In this document: positions 27,659 to 37,590 of the stretch, in pieces
Position numbering within the stretch: the first letter of the stretch is position 1
Layout of the letters: every line of letters begins with the position of its first letter
DNA from: Rhizobium oryzihabitans
Lineage (GTDB): Bacteria; Pseudomonadota; Alphaproteobacteria; Rhizobiales; Rhizobiaceae
DNA: 64,000 nucleotides
Assembly (NCBI RefSeq): GCF_010669145.1
Contig: NZ_CP048632.1
Coordinates: forward strand, 868,001 to 932,000
Direction: 5' to 3'
Notes under the pieces: generated by a model
Seen by the model: the letters and a program-made list of their open reading frames with translations, nothing else
Told to the model about the DNA's origin: nothing
Database searches by the model: none
Translations under genes and position numbers: made by a program

Positions 27659-29152
27659 CTACTTCGTCGTCAGATCCTTCGTCATGACGAAGTAGTTGAG
27701 CGGATGCGGCTTGTAGTTTTCGAGCTTGGCCGAATAGGCATCGAAAACCGTTTCATGGATGAGGAAGACCGAAACGGCCTCGTCATAGATTTTCTTCGCC
27801 GCTTCACCATAGATGGCATAACGCTTGGCCGGTTCGGCCGCCGAATAGGCGGATTTGATCAGCTTGTCCGTATCCGCATTGCAATAATGCGAGATGTTGT
27901 AGCTGCCGCCGCAGGTATAATCGGCATTGAGGAAACCGGCTGGTTCGGCGACGTCGGTTGCGTAACCACGCGACAGCAGCGCCATGTCGAAGTTTCCGGC
28001 CAGCATATCCGGCTCGATTGCGCTGTAGTCGGCAACGCGCACATCGACCTTGATGCCGAGTTCCTGCAGCTGGGCCTGGATAATCGCCGCGACATCCTTG
28101 AGCTCCGTCTTTGCCGTATAGGCAAGAAGCGTAACCTTCAGACTGCCGGGCGCCACGCCCGCTTCCTTCAGCAGAGCCTTTGCTTTCTCCACGTCATAGG
28201 CGGGCTTGGATTCATTTTCAGCCCAGGGCTCTCCAGCCGCGAAGGGCATCGTCGCGCCCTTGACCACGCCTTCATAGATGCTGTCGGCAATGCCGGTCGT
28301 GTCGATTGCGGACTGGATCGCCTGGCGCACTTTCAGATTGTTGAAAGGCGGCTTTGAGTTGTTCAGCAACAGTTCCGTGATACGCGGCGACGGGATCGGC
28401 GCAACCTTGACGCCATCCGTGGATTCGATGGTCTTCACCGTCCAGGGCGGGACGAGGCGTGAAATCTGCGCTTCTCCGGTTCGGGCCTGGGTGGCGCGGG
28501 TGTCGGCATCGGGCACGAAATTCACGCGGCCGCCGGCAAGCTTCGGCATGCCGCCCCAATAATCGTGGTTGGCCGTTAGAACCATATGCTGGCTGGGGTC
28601 AACCTCCGTCATCGTAAACGGCCCGGTGCAGGTTCCAATCGGATTGACCTTGCCGTCCTTATAGGCGGATGGAGCAAGAATCGAGGTGGCGGGGCTCGCC
28701 ATCTGCGCCGGCAACAGAACCGAAGGCTCGATGGTGGTTATCTTCACGATATCGTCGCCGCCGGCCTCGACAGAGGCAATCAGCTTCGGCGAAAAGGCAC
28801 GGGCGGGAACGGGCGCCTGCAGAAGATTGCTTAGCGCATTGACCGCAGCCTTTGCATCGAGCGGTTCGCCGTTCTGGAATTTGACGCCCTTGCGCAGCTT
28901 GAATTCCCAAACCTTGGGGCCGGTCTGCGTCCAGCTTTCGGCGAGACTTGGCTCCAGTTTCATATCGTAGCCGACGCGTATCAGGCTTTCAAAACAACCC
29001 GCCCGTGAGCCGAGATAGGCGTCGTCGGAAGCCATCTGCCAGCCCGTCTTGACACCGAAATTATCATCATAGGTAATCGTGCCGGCCTTTGCAGCGTCAG
29101 CTCCGAACGAAACCACAATGGCGCATGTCGCCAAAAGTGCGTGCTTCACCAT
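27659..29152 (-). CDS. ABC transporter substrate-binding protein (peptide/nickel family 5)
   Basis: 497 residues from ATG 29152 (AGGGGAATATTCT before it). The signal peptide is MVKHALLATCAIVVSFGADAAKAG. Family-5 features include SLAESWTQTGPKVWEFKLRKGVKFQNGEPLDAKAAVNAL and the late ELGIKVDVRVADYSAIEPDMLAGNFDMALLSRG. It delivers its ligand to the permeases encoded upstream. The ligand could be a peptide, opine-like compound or nickel chelate; sequence alone does not decide. The gene follows a 240-base AT-rich leader, so it probably has its own promoter besides read-through from the permease genes. Confidence 0.88.
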   Translation of the reverse strand: MVKHALLATCAIVVSFGADAAKAGTITYDDNFGVKTGWQMASDDAYLGSRAGCFESLIRVGYDMKLEPSLAESWTQTGPKVWEFKLRKGVKFQNGEPLDAKAAVNALSNLLQAPVPARAFSPKLIASVEAGGDDIVKITTIEPSVLLPAQMASPATSILAPSAYKDGKVNPIGTCTGPFTMTEVDPSQHMVLTANHDYWGGMPKLAGGRVNFVPDADTRATQARTGEAQISRLVPPWTVKTIESTDGVKVAPIPSPRITELLLNNSKPPFNNLKVRQAIQSAIDTTGIADSIYEGVVKGATMPFAAGEPWAENESKPAYDVEKAKALLKEAGVAPGSLKVTLLAYTAKTELKDVAAIIQAQLQELGIKVDVRVADYSAIEPDMLAGNFDMALLSRGYATDVAEPAGFLNADYTCGGSYNISHYCNADTDKLIKSAYSAAEPAKRYAIYGEAAKKIYDEAVSVFLIHETVFDAYSAKLENYKPHPLNYFVMTKDLTTK

Positions 29153-29309
29153 AGAATATTCCCCTTTTATTTTTGATGACAACGCTCACAATTCATACAC
29201 ACTTACGAAATTTTCATTTTTAATTTATTAGTTTTCGTATGACAAAAGCATACCCAATGGATGTTTTACTAACACCCATTTGAATATTATTCATTTTATG
29301 TTTTTATAC

Positions 29310-29326
29310 TCGGAATATAATTCCGA
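29310..29326. promoter_or_regulatory. 17-base inverted repeat in the AT-rich leader
   Basis: TCGGAAT-ATA-ATTCCGA is a perfect 7+3+7 dyad about 158 bases before the binding-protein gene. It is placed and sized like a repressor operator. The surrounding 29160-29360 is markedly AT-rich. Confidence 0.45.
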
Positions 29327-29392
29327 TATTAATTCTCAAACGCACAATTCATCTGTTTTTACCAAACCAGAAGACTGTAACTGCGTTGGTCC

Positions 29393-30403
29393 TCAGCCCC
29401 ACTCGCGCCAGTGATGGCAGCGTGCGAAATGCTCCCCATCGACGGCTTCCAGAACCGGTTCCTTCTCGCCGCATATCTGCGTCGCATGCTTGCAGCGGGT
29501 GTGAAATTTGCAGCCGGCAGGAGGATTGAGAGGGCTTGGCAAATCTCCGTCCAGAAGCATTTCCGGCGCATAGAGTCCGGTCTCGTCGAGCATCGATGAA
29601 GCGATCAGGGCCTTGGTATAGGGGTGTTTCGGCGCCCGGAAGAGCTCCTCGCGGTCGGCAATTTCAACGATGCGTCCGAGATACATCACCGCGATGCGAT
29701 CGCAGAGATAACGCACCACGCGCAGGTCATGGGAAATCATCAGAACCGTCAAACCGTGACGGCGCTTCATGTCCATCAGCAGGTTGAGGATCTGCGTGCG
29801 CATCGAGGCATCGAGCGCCGATGTTGGTTCGTCGCACACGAGGAAGCTGGGGTTGAGAAGAAGCGCGCGCCCTATGACGACGCGTTGCAATTGCCCGCCG
29901 GAACACTGGCTTGGATAACGATCATAAAAGGAAGCATCGAGGCCGACTTCCTCCAGCATCTTGAAAACCCGCGCCACACGTTCATCCCGTGTACCAATGC
30001 CGTGCTGGGCAAGCGGCGCTTCCATGCTCTGGCCGATGCGCATGCGCGGATCGAGAGCGGAATAAGGGTCCTGGAACACCAGCTGCACGACGCGGCGCAT
30101 GCGCCGGAGCGCCTCGCCCTGCATGTGCAGAATATCGTGTTCGCCAATGCTGACCTCGCCCTTGGTCGCGTGGGTCAACCGCGTTATCAAACCGGCGACG
30201 GTGCTTTTACCGCATCCGGATTCGCCGACGAGACCCAGCACTTCGCCCTCGCCGATGGTCAGGGAAACGTCATCAACCGATTTCACCACACGGTGACCAA
30301 GGCCGGATATGGGGTAGTATTTGCAGAGGTTCTTCGCCACCACATAGGGGCGGTTCTTGCTGTCCGCTGCTGGCATGGTCTGTTTTATCGCTGTCAATTG
30401 CAT
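29393..30403 (-). CDS. ABC transporter ATP-binding protein (DppF/OppF type)
   Basis: 336 residues. Walker A is GESGCGKST, followed by a Q-loop in VVQLVFQDPYSALDPR, signature CSGGQLQRV, Walker B LVCDEPTSALD and the H-loop MISHDLRVV. The C-terminal oligopeptide region GCKFHTRCKHATQICGE carries the Cys cluster typical of this subfamily. It starts 11 bases after the previous ATPase gene, so the pair is co-translated or tightly linked. It energises peptide or metal-chelate uptake together with the other four proteins of the operon. Confidence 0.93.
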   Translation of the reverse strand: MQLTAIKQTMPAADSKNRPYVVAKNLCKYYPISGLGHRVVKSVDDVSLTIGEGEVLGLVGESGCGKSTVAGLITRLTHATKGEVSIGEHDILHMQGEALRRMRRVVQLVFQDPYSALDPRMRIGQSMEAPLAQHGIGTRDERVARVFKMLEEVGLDASFYDRYPSQCSGGQLQRVVIGRALLLNPSFLVCDEPTSALDASMRTQILNLLMDMKRRHGLTVLMISHDLRVVRYLCDRIAVMYLGRIVEIADREELFRAPKHPYTKALIASSMLDETGLYAPEMLLDGDLPSPLNPPAGCKFHTRCKHATQICGEKEPVLEAVDGEHFARCHHWREWG

Positions 30404-30414
30404 CGCCCTCTCCC

Positions 30415-31470
30415 TCAGCAGACCGCGTGGTGGCTGGCATGGTCGTCATCGACCGCCCAGCACCGCGCCTTGCGCCCTTCGGGCAAGGTATTCAGATCCG
30501 GTTCCGATGCCATGCACCGGCTGCCCATGCCGGCCGACTTGGCCAGCGCGCAGCGAGGATGGAACCGGCAGCCGCAGGACATGTCGTGGGCCTGGGAGCT
30601 GGAACCCGGGATCGTCAGCAGCTGACCGTCGCTGTCCGTGGTCAGAAGCGAACAGCTGATGAGCGCCTTGGTGTAGGGATGTTGCGGCGCCTTGAGGATC
30701 GCCTGGGTCGGCCCCTCCTCAACGATGCGGCCCGCATACATTACCGCGATCCGGTCTGCGAAAGCGGCAACGACAGACAGGTCGTGGGTGATGAGCAACG
30801 TCGCAAGCCGTCGCTTGCGGCGCTCGTCATCCAGCAGGCGCAATATCTGTGCCTGCACGGTGACATCGAGCGCCGTCGTCGGTTCGTCGGCGATCAGCAG
30901 TTGCGGATTGCCGGAGAGTGCCGCCGCGATCATGACGCGTTGCGCCATGCCGCCCGAAAGCTCATGGGCGAAACATTGCGCCCGCGCCGAAGGGTCGGGA
31001 ATTCCGACGTCGGACAACAAGCCGACAACCCGGCTGAGCGCCGCATGCCGGCTCATCTTGCGGTGGATCCAGAGCGGCTCGGCAACCTGCGTTCTGACCC
31101 TGCTGGTCGGGTCCAGCATGGCTTGGGGTTGCTGGAACAGCATGCCGATATCGGCGCCGCGCAGCGCATCGAGCTCGGAGGATGACAAGGCCAAAATATC
31201 GCGCCCGGCAAAGGAAATACGGCCGGAATTGATTTCCGCGCCCTGCGGCAAAAGCCGCATCAGCGACAGAGCCGTCATGCTCTTGCCAGATCCGGATTCG
31301 CCGACGAGAGCGACGACTTCCCCGGCATTGACGGAAAGCGTCAGGCCAGAAATAACAAACTTGCGGCCATTTGGAGCCGGCACAGAAACGTGCAGGTCCT
31401 CGATCTCCAGAAGCGGTGCGCATTCAGGGGACACGGCCGTATTGGCATGCGTCTGTCCTTCGATATTCAT
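30415..31470 (-). CDS. ABC transporter ATP-binding protein (DppD/OppD type)
   Basis: 351 residues. Walker A GESGSGKSM (Met instead of the usual Thr/Ser after Lys-Ser is within tolerance), Q-loop in MLFQQPQAMLDP, signature ELSGGMAQRV, Walker B LLIADEPTTALD and switch LLITHDLSVV. A C-terminal Cys-containing tail (GCRFHPRCALAKSAGMGSRC) matches the OppD/DppD subfamily. It forms a heterodimer with the 29393-30403 product at the membrane. Its own leader (31471-31609) is AT-rich and contains a perfect 16-base palindrome, suggesting an internal promoter. Confidence 0.93.
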   Translation of the reverse strand: MNIEGQTHANTAVSPECAPLLEIEDLHVSVPAPNGRKFVISGLTLSVNAGEVVALVGESGSGKSMTALSLMRLLPQGAEINSGRISFAGRDILALSSSELDALRGADIGMLFQQPQAMLDPTSRVRTQVAEPLWIHRKMSRHAALSRVVGLLSDVGIPDPSARAQCFAHELSGGMAQRVMIAAALSGNPQLLIADEPTTALDVTVQAQILRLLDDERRKRRLATLLITHDLSVVAAFADRIAVMYAGRIVEEGPTQAILKAPQHPYTKALISCSLLTTDSDGQLLTIPGSSSQAHDMSCGCRFHPRCALAKSAGMGSRCMASEPDLNTLPEGRKARCWAVDDDHASHHAVC

Positions 31471-31569
31471 AAGAGTTCCCCTTATTATTATTGAATCGGA
31501 GGCATTTGCGTATTTTCATGCGGCTTCAGACGATATTACTCTCCTTCCGGCTCCTTTGCCTCAGCTATG

Positions 31570-31585
31570 TTTGACGATCGTCAAA
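31570..31585. promoter_or_regulatory. Perfect 16-base palindrome TTTGACGATCGTCAAA
   Basis: It lies in the 139-base gap between the second permease gene and the first ATPase gene. An uninterrupted 16-base palindrome in this position resembles a repressor operator. No regulator can be assigned. Confidence 0.4.
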
Positions 31586-31609
31586 CGGGTCATAGCCTGT
31601 TGGCAGGCG

Positions 31610-32518
31610 TCAATGACCGTTGCCTTTCTTCGTATCCATGTTCAGGCCATGGCCGATCCACGTCACGCTCAAGGCCGACAGGAAAATCGCCAGACCCGGT
31701 GCGATCACGAGAATGGGCATCCGTTCCGCATAGGCCTGCGCATCGGCCAGCATCAGCGCCCAGTCGGCAGCCGGCGGCTGCACGCCAAGGCCGAGAAACG
31801 ACAAGCCACCCACCGTGATCAGCTTGTGGCCGAAGCGCAGGAAAGCGACAGCGGCGATGGGCCAGATCGTGTTGGGAATGACATGCCGGAAGATGATGAA
31901 GCGACGCGTGCAGCCCAGTACTTCGGCGGCGCGGATATATTCGCGGGAATTGATCGAAAGCGTCAGCCCGCGTGCCAGCCGCGCAAAAGGCGTCCAGCCG
32001 ACGATCGTCAGCGATGCGATCAGCGTTCCGTATCCTGGGCCGAATATGGCGACGAGGAAAATGGCGATCACCACATCCGGTATGGCGATGAGCAGATCCA
32101 CCACGCGCATCAGTATCTCATCAAGCACGCCACGGCTTCGTCCGCTGATAATGCCGATGAAGGTTCCGATCGCGACCGACAGAATGACGGTGATGGCGGC
32201 GATCGTGACCGTAAAACGGCCGCCGATCAGCAGACGGCTCAGGACGTCACGCCCGAGATGGTCCGTTCCCAGCCAGTAAGCGGCGCTGGGTGCACTCAGC
32301 CGCAGGCGCAGGTTCTGCTGGGCGGGATTATAGGGCGATATCCATGGTGCTATCACGAGCAACAGGATGATGACGAGAAAAATTGCCGATCCCGCATAGA
32401 AGGTCCAGTGCCGACGGCTGATGAAATCCGTGAACCGGGAGAGTGTCGATGGGCGCTTGGGCGTCTCGGTCATGGGCAAGGCGGCTACCGGCGCGCTCGG
32501 GAAGTGGCTAATGGTCAT
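31610..32518 (-). CDS. ABC transporter permease (DppC/OppC type)
   Basis: 302 residues. After a cytoplasmic N-terminus comes a first membrane helix (YAGSAIFLVIILLLVIAPWISPYNP), the sequence LGTDHLGRDVLSRLLIGGRFTVTIA typical of DppC, and the EAA loop REYIRAAEVLGCTRRFIIFRHVIPNT that contacts the ATPase. About six membrane segments in total. It overlaps the end of the upstream permease gene by 11 bases, which suggests translational coupling. Confidence 0.93.
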   Translation of the reverse strand: MTISHFPSAPVAALPMTETPKRPSTLSRFTDFISRRHWTFYAGSAIFLVIILLLVIAPWISPYNPAQQNLRLRLSAPSAAYWLGTDHLGRDVLSRLLIGGRFTVTIAAITVILSVAIGTFIGIISGRSRGVLDEILMRVVDLLIAIPDVVIAIFLVAIFGPGYGTLIASLTIVGWTPFARLARGLTLSINSREYIRAAEVLGCTRRFIIFRHVIPNTIWPIAAVAFLRFGHKLITVGGLSFLGLGVQPPAADWALMLADAQAYAERMPILVIAPGLAIFLSALSVTWIGHGLNMDTKKGNGH

Positions 32519-33452
32519 GGTGGCCTCGCATTGCTGGATTGATCAGGACATAAAAGCCGTCGGCCAGCGTATTGATCAGGATGGACAGGGCCACGATGCA
32601 GATGAAACCGCCCTGCAGCATCGGGATATCCCGATTGACCACGGCGTCGTAAAGAAGCCGGCCCATTCCGGGGATGGCGAATATCACCTCCACGACCACC
32701 GACCCGCCAAGCAGGCCCGCGAGCCACAATGCGAAGAAGGTGACAACCGGAAGCGAGCCGTTGCGGACGCCGTGGCGCAGAACCGTGCTATGCATGCCGA
32801 GACCACGGCTGCGGGCCGCTGTGATGTAAGGCGCACGCAGAACCTCTGCCATGGCCGCGCGCGTCACCTGCGTGAAATAGGCAAGTGGGCGCAGGGTCAG
32901 CGTCAGGGCGGGCAGCACCAGCGAGCGCCAGCTATCCCATCCCGCCGACGGCAACCAGCCGAGATAAAGCGCAAAGACCAGCGCCGACATCGGCGCGAAC
33001 CAATATTCCGGCGTCGCAACGAAGGTCTGGATCATCAGCGTTGCGAAATTGTCCAGCCGTCCGCCGGGGCGCATCGCCGCCAGCGTGCCGAGCGGCAGGG
33101 CAACGGCCACGGCAATCGCCAGCGCCGTCAGCGCCAATGTCACCGACACGCCGAGAGAGCGCAGAAGTTCGCCAGCCACGGGCTGGCTGCTGGTGAAGGA
33201 AAATCCGAGGTCGCCGCGCAGCGCATTCGACAGCCATGCGAAATATTGCACATAAAGCGGCCGGTCGAGCCCGAGGCTTACCCTGAGCGCCTCGACCGCA
33301 TGCGGATCGAGCGCCGTATCACGCATGCGCGAAAACAGAATGGTGCGGGCTGGATCGCCGCCCGCCATATAGGGCAAAAGAAACGCGATGACGGAAACGA
33401 TCGTCAGCATCAGGCACAGAATAAGGAAGCGCTGTAGTATCTGTATCCACAT
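32508..33452 (-). CDS. ABC transporter permease (DppB/OppB type)
   Basis: 314 residues from ATG 33452, preceded by AAGGAGACCAGGCC; the longer frame overlaps cueR and is rejected. The N-terminal helix (ILQRFLILCLMLTIVSVIAFLLPYMAGGDP), the LGLDRPLYVQYFAWLSNALRGDLGFSF motif and the EAA loop APYITAARSRGLGMHSTVLRHGVRN are DppB hallmarks. It is the first gene of the transporter operon and lies 71 bases downstream of cueR on the same strand, so copper-operon transcripts could read into it. Confidence 0.93.
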   Translation of the reverse strand: MWIQILQRFLILCLMLTIVSVIAFLLPYMAGGDPARTILFSRMRDTALDPHAVEALRVSLGLDRPLYVQYFAWLSNALRGDLGFSFTSSQPVAGELLRSLGVSVTLALTALAIAVAVALPLGTLAAMRPGGRLDNFATLMIQTFVATPEYWFAPMSALVFALYLGWLPSAGWDSWRSLVLPALTLTLRPLAYFTQVTRAAMAEVLRAPYITAARSRGLGMHSTVLRHGVRNGSLPVVTFFALWLAGLLGGSVVVEVIFAIPGMGRLLYDAVVNRDIPMLQGGFICIVALSILINTLADGFYVLINPAMRGHHDH

Positions 33453-33523
33453 GGCCTGGTCTCCTTCACCGCAATTGGTGTTTTCACTGCAATCGGCTGT
33501 CGCCCCCGCGAGGGAACGGCGGT

Positions 33524-34009
33524 TTATTTGGCTAGGCGATGCTCCGTCAGTGAACCGGACGTGCCCTTCAGCATGCCGGAACGCTTGGGCACCACCGCTA
33601 CCGGCGTGAAATCGGGATCTTCCGATTGCGCCAGATCCTGGATGATCGGGCAATCCGGTTCACCATTATCAGGGCAGTAGGTTGCGAGATTTCGAAGCGT
33701 GTCGGCCATGTCCCGGAGCGAATGCATCTTGGCTTCGAGGTCGACGACATGCTCCATGACGATGCGCTTGACATCGCAGGACGCGCCGCCCGGATCGCGC
33801 CACAGGGTCATGAGCTGCCGGATCTTTTCGATTGAAAATCCGAGGTCGCGGCCACGCCGGATGAAGCGCAGCGTTTCCAGATCGTTGGCCGTATAGACCC
33901 GATAACCGGATTCCGTACGGTTGGCCGATTTGATCAGGCCGATCGTTTCGTAATGGCGGATCATCTTTGCAGAAACACCGGATGCGGTGGCGGCTGTACC
34001 AATATTCAT
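33524..34009 (-). CDS. cueR: MerR-family copper regulator
   Basis: 161 residues from ATG 34009 (AGGAGCAGGATCG before it). The N-terminal HTH (MNIGTAATASGVSAKMIRHYETIGLIKSANRTESGYRVY) and long dimer helix are MerR type. The metal loop has Cys in CPDNGEPDC, and the start pattern is that of CueR/HmrR. It activates copper genes by twisting promoters with 19-base spacers, two of which are in this window (26892, 37591). It is the last gene of the copA-reductase-cueR operon, giving positive feedback. The C-terminal tail is longer than in enteric CueR. Confidence 0.9.
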   Translation of the reverse strand: MNIGTAATASGVSAKMIRHYETIGLIKSANRTESGYRVYTANDLETLRFIRRGRDLGFSIEKIRQLMTLWRDPGGASCDVKRIVMEHVVDLEAKMHSLRDMADTLRNLATYCPDNGEPDCPIIQDLAQSEDPDFTPVAVVPKRSGMLKGTSGSLTEHRLAK

Positions 34010-34020
34010 CGATCCTGCTC

Positions 34021-35043
34021 CTATCTTTCCGGGGTGAAAAACACGTCTGCATGAATGTCGGCGGTGCGGATGCCGCGTGCCAAAAGCTGTGGCACCGTCG
34101 CCTCGATCATCGCCGGCGGCCCTGCGAGATAAGCCTTCCAGCCATCGAGATCGTCGAAGTCGTCCGCTACCGCAGAACCGACATAACCGCACCGCATCTG
34201 CGCATGCTCTTCATTCGAGAGAACCGGAACGAAGCTCAGATTACGGTGCTTTGCGGCAAGTTCTTCAAAACGGTCGATCATATAGAGATCACGCTGCGCA
34301 CGGGCGCCGAAATAGACATGAATCGGGCGTTCGCGACCCGTTGCCCGGCCGGTGGCAAGCGCTGCCTCGACCACAGCCTTGACCGGCGCCAACCCCGAAC
34401 CGCCGGCAATGCCGAGGATCGGTCCGCAATGTTTTTCCCGCAGGTATGAAGACCCGAAGGGGCCGACGAGCGTGACAGGATCACCCGGCTTGGCGTTCGC
34501 GAAAATATGGCCGCTCGTGATGCCGCCGGGCACATGCCGGATATGGAATTCGATCAGGTCCTCATCGATGCGGCTGGCGATGGAATAGTCACGCGGCGAA
34601 CAGTCCGGATAAAGCAGGCGTACATATTGGCCGGCCTTGAAGGTGAACAGTTCGCGATCGTCGAGCCTGATGCGGATGAGCTTGATATCATGTGTCGCAT
34701 CCACCGCTTCCGCGACCTCACCTTCGAAACGGCCGGTCGGAATATCGGCGAACTCATCCTCGCCATCGAGCCAGCCGATCGTCACGTCGCTCAGCGGCAC
34801 GGCGCGGCAGGCGAGCGTCAGACCTTCCGCCTTTTCCTCTTCAGTCAATGAAAAGGGCGTATGCTTGAGAAGGTCGATCTCACCTGCGACGAGGTGCGAT
34901 TTGCAGGCGCCGCACCGGCCCATGCGACAGCCATGCGGATAGGATATTCCAGCTGCGAGAGCAGCCTGAAGGACTGTCTCGCCCTGCGCCGCCAGGATGC
35001 TGCGCCCGATACGTGGCAGATAGACTGTGTTTTGAGGCGTCAT
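34021..35043 (-). CDS. Ferredoxin-type FAD/NAD oxidoreductase in the copper operon
   Basis: 340 residues. Residues 1-90 are a plant-type [2Fe-2S] domain (YPHGCRMGRCGACKSHLVAGE ... LACRA, four cysteines). Residues about 105-200 are an FAD domain with SPRDYSIAS (R-x-Y-S). Residues about 210-335 are an NAD domain (GIAGGSGLAPVKAV, YFGARAQRDLY, AGPPAMIEA). This is the layout of phenol-hydroxylase-type reductase components, but no oxygenase partner is present. It sits 12 bases from copA and 11 from cueR, so a role in copper redox, such as Cu(II) reduction or repair of copper-damaged clusters, is plausible. Confidence 0.88.
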   Translation of the reverse strand: MTPQNTVYLPRIGRSILAAQGETVLQAALAAGISYPHGCRMGRCGACKSHLVAGEIDLLKHTPFSLTEEEKAEGLTLACRAVPLSDVTIGWLDGEDEFADIPTGRFEGEVAEAVDATHDIKLIRIRLDDRELFTFKAGQYVRLLYPDCSPRDYSIASRIDEDLIEFHIRHVPGGITSGHIFANAKPGDPVTLVGPFGSSYLREKHCGPILGIAGGSGLAPVKAVVEAALATGRATGRERPIHVYFGARAQRDLYMIDRFEELAAKHRNLSFVPVLSNEEHAQMRCGYVGSAVADDFDDLDGWKAYLAGPPAMIEATVPQLLARGIRTADIHADVFFTPER

Positions 35044-35055
35044 GACATCAGCCTC

Positions 35056-37559
35056 CTATTCGGCCGCTGCGAGTTGCGTGCCGGATGATCTGTCCACAAG
35101 CGGCGGGCGGAAGCTTTTGAGGCGCAGCGCGTTCGTCAAGACAAACACGCTGGAAAGCGCCATGGCTCCGGCAGCAAGGACAGGCGACAGCAGAACGCCG
35201 TTGACAGGATACAGTATTCCGGCCGCCACGGGAACGAGCGCGGCATTGTAGGCAAAGGCCCAGAACAGATTCTGGCCGATATTGCGGATCGTCGCCTTGG
35301 AGAGTGCGATGGCATTGGCAACGCCGCGCAAATCGCCCGACATCAACACCACATCGGCGCTTTCAATGGCGACATCCGTACCCGTGCCGATCGCAAGCCC
35401 GACATCGGCTGCCGCAAGGGCCGGCGCGTCGTTGATACCATCACCGACAAAGGCAACCTTCCGCCCGCCAGCGGCAAGCCTCTTGACGGCCTCCACCTTG
35501 CCATCGGGCAGCACTTCCGCCACCACTTCGTCGATACCGAGACGGCGGGCAATGGCTTCCGCCGTGCGGCGATTGTCGCCGGTGATCATCACGACCTTGA
35601 GACCGAGCGCATGCAGGGCCGCTATTGCTTCCGGCGTCGTCGGCTTCACCGGATCGGCAACCGCGATGATTGCGGCCAGCCTGCCATCGACGGCGGCATA
35701 GAGCGGCGACTGCCCTTCCCTGCCCAGCCGGTCGGCGTTATCCGCGAACATCGCGACATCGTAGCCGAGTTTCACCATGAAGCGGTCCGCGCCGGCCTCG
35801 ACCCTGCGGCCGTCAACCATCGCCGCAACGCCGAAACCGGGGGTCGCCTCAAAGCCTTCCGCATCGACAAGCGTCAGACCGCCATGTTTCGCAGCCTCGA
35901 CGATCGCCTCGGCAATCGGGTGCTCGGAACGGCTCTCAAGCGAGGCGACAAGACGCAGCACCTCATCCGGGTCGAAACCTTCGGTCGTGGTGAAATGCAC
36001 AAGCGAGGGTTTGCCGAGTGTCAGCGTGCCGGTCTTGTCCACCGCTATGACGTCAGCATCGCGAAGGGTCTGGAGCGCATCGCCGCGCCGGAACAGCACG
36101 CCCATTTCGGCGGCGCGGCCGGTTCCGACCATGATCGACGTCGGCGTGGCAAGACCCATGGCGCAGGGGCAGGCAATGATGAGCACCGCAACGGCGTTGA
36201 CGAGCGCAAAGGTCAAGGCGGGATCCGGCCCGAGAACGAACCAGACAATGAAGGTGGCGAGTGCGGCCAGCATCACCGCCGGCACGAACCAGTTGGTCAC
36301 CTTGTCCACCAGCGCCTGTATCGGCAGCTTGTCGGCCTGCGCCTCCTCGACCATGCGAATGATCTGCGCAATCAGCGTGTCGGCGCCGACCTTGGTGGCG
36401 CGGAAGGTGAAGGAGCCGTTCCTGTTGACCGTGCCGCCGACGACTTCGGAACCGGCCACCTTGGTCACCGGGATTGGTTCGCCGGTGATCATCGATTCAT
36501 CGACATAGGAGGAACCGTCGAGCACCAGACCATCGACAGGCACCTTCTCGCCGGGCGGACCACGATGACATCGCCGGTCACAACATCCTGCAGCGGCACA
36601 TCAATGGTTTCACCGTTGCGCAGCACGCGGGCAGATTTGGCCTGCAGGCCGACGAGCCGCTTTATCGCCTCGCTGGTGCGGCCTTTGGCGCGTGCTTCCA
36701 GAAAACGGCCGAGCAGGATCAGCGTGACGATAACCGCCGCTGCCTCATAATAGACATTGGCCGTGCCTCTCGGCAGGATTTCGGGAACGAAAGTGGCGAC
36801 CACCGAAAATCCCCAGGCGGCGGCAGTGCCCAGCACCACCAGCGAATTCATGTCCGGTGCCAGCCGCAGAAGAGCCGGTATGCCCTTTTTGAAGAAGCGC
36901 AGGCCCGGTCCGAAGAGGACCAGCGTGGTCAGCACGAATTGCAGATACCAGCTTTCGCGCATGCCCACCGTTTCCATCACGAAGTCATGGATGGCGGGTA
37001 TCATATGCGAGCCCATCTCCAGAACGAAGACCGGCAGCGTCAGGATGGCGGCAATGGCAAGGCTGATTTTCAGACCGCGCAATTCGGCTTCGCGCCTGTC
37101 CGGCTCATCACCCTTGGCCGTATCGGCGGCGATCTCGCTTGCCTTGTAGCCCGCCTGCTTGATCGCTTCCGCCAGGGTGGCGGCAGAGGCGGCGTTGCCG
37201 GCGACACGGACGGTGGCCCGCTCCGTTGCGAGATTAACGCTCGCATCGGCAACACCCGAAACGGCCTTCAATGCCTTTTCGACGCGGCCGACGCAGGAGG
37301 CGCAGGTCATGCCCTCAATGTCGAGTTCAATGGTCTTCTCATCGACGCTATATCCAGCATGCCGGACTGCATCGATAACGGCGAGCACATCCGGCGGCCC
37401 GGAAAAAGAAATATCGGCGCGTTCCGTCGCCAGATTGACCGAGGCCTTCAGAACCCCCGGCACCTTGGCGATCGCCTTCTCCACACGACCAACGCAAGAG
37501 GCGCATGTCATCCCATCGATGGCTATCGTATGGCTCGCCCGGACCTGGATTTGTGACAT
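35056..37559 (-). pseudogene. copA: Copper-exporting P-type ATPase, one-base frameshift
   Basis: P1B-type ATPase exporting Cu(I). Read from ATG 37559 it has two HMA domains, each with [14 protein letters not shown], then membrane helices. At residue 336 (DVIVVRP) the frame breaks. The rest resumes as [25 protein letters not shown] in another frame, with [21 protein letters not shown] and [13 protein letters not shown] all intact. Adding one C to the run at 36551-36552 gives [16 protein letters not shown], the family sequence, and a normal 834-residue protein. First gene of the CueR-regulated operon. Confidence 0.88.
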
Positions 37560-37590
37560 GCCTATGACCCCTTTTTTACTTATATCAAAA

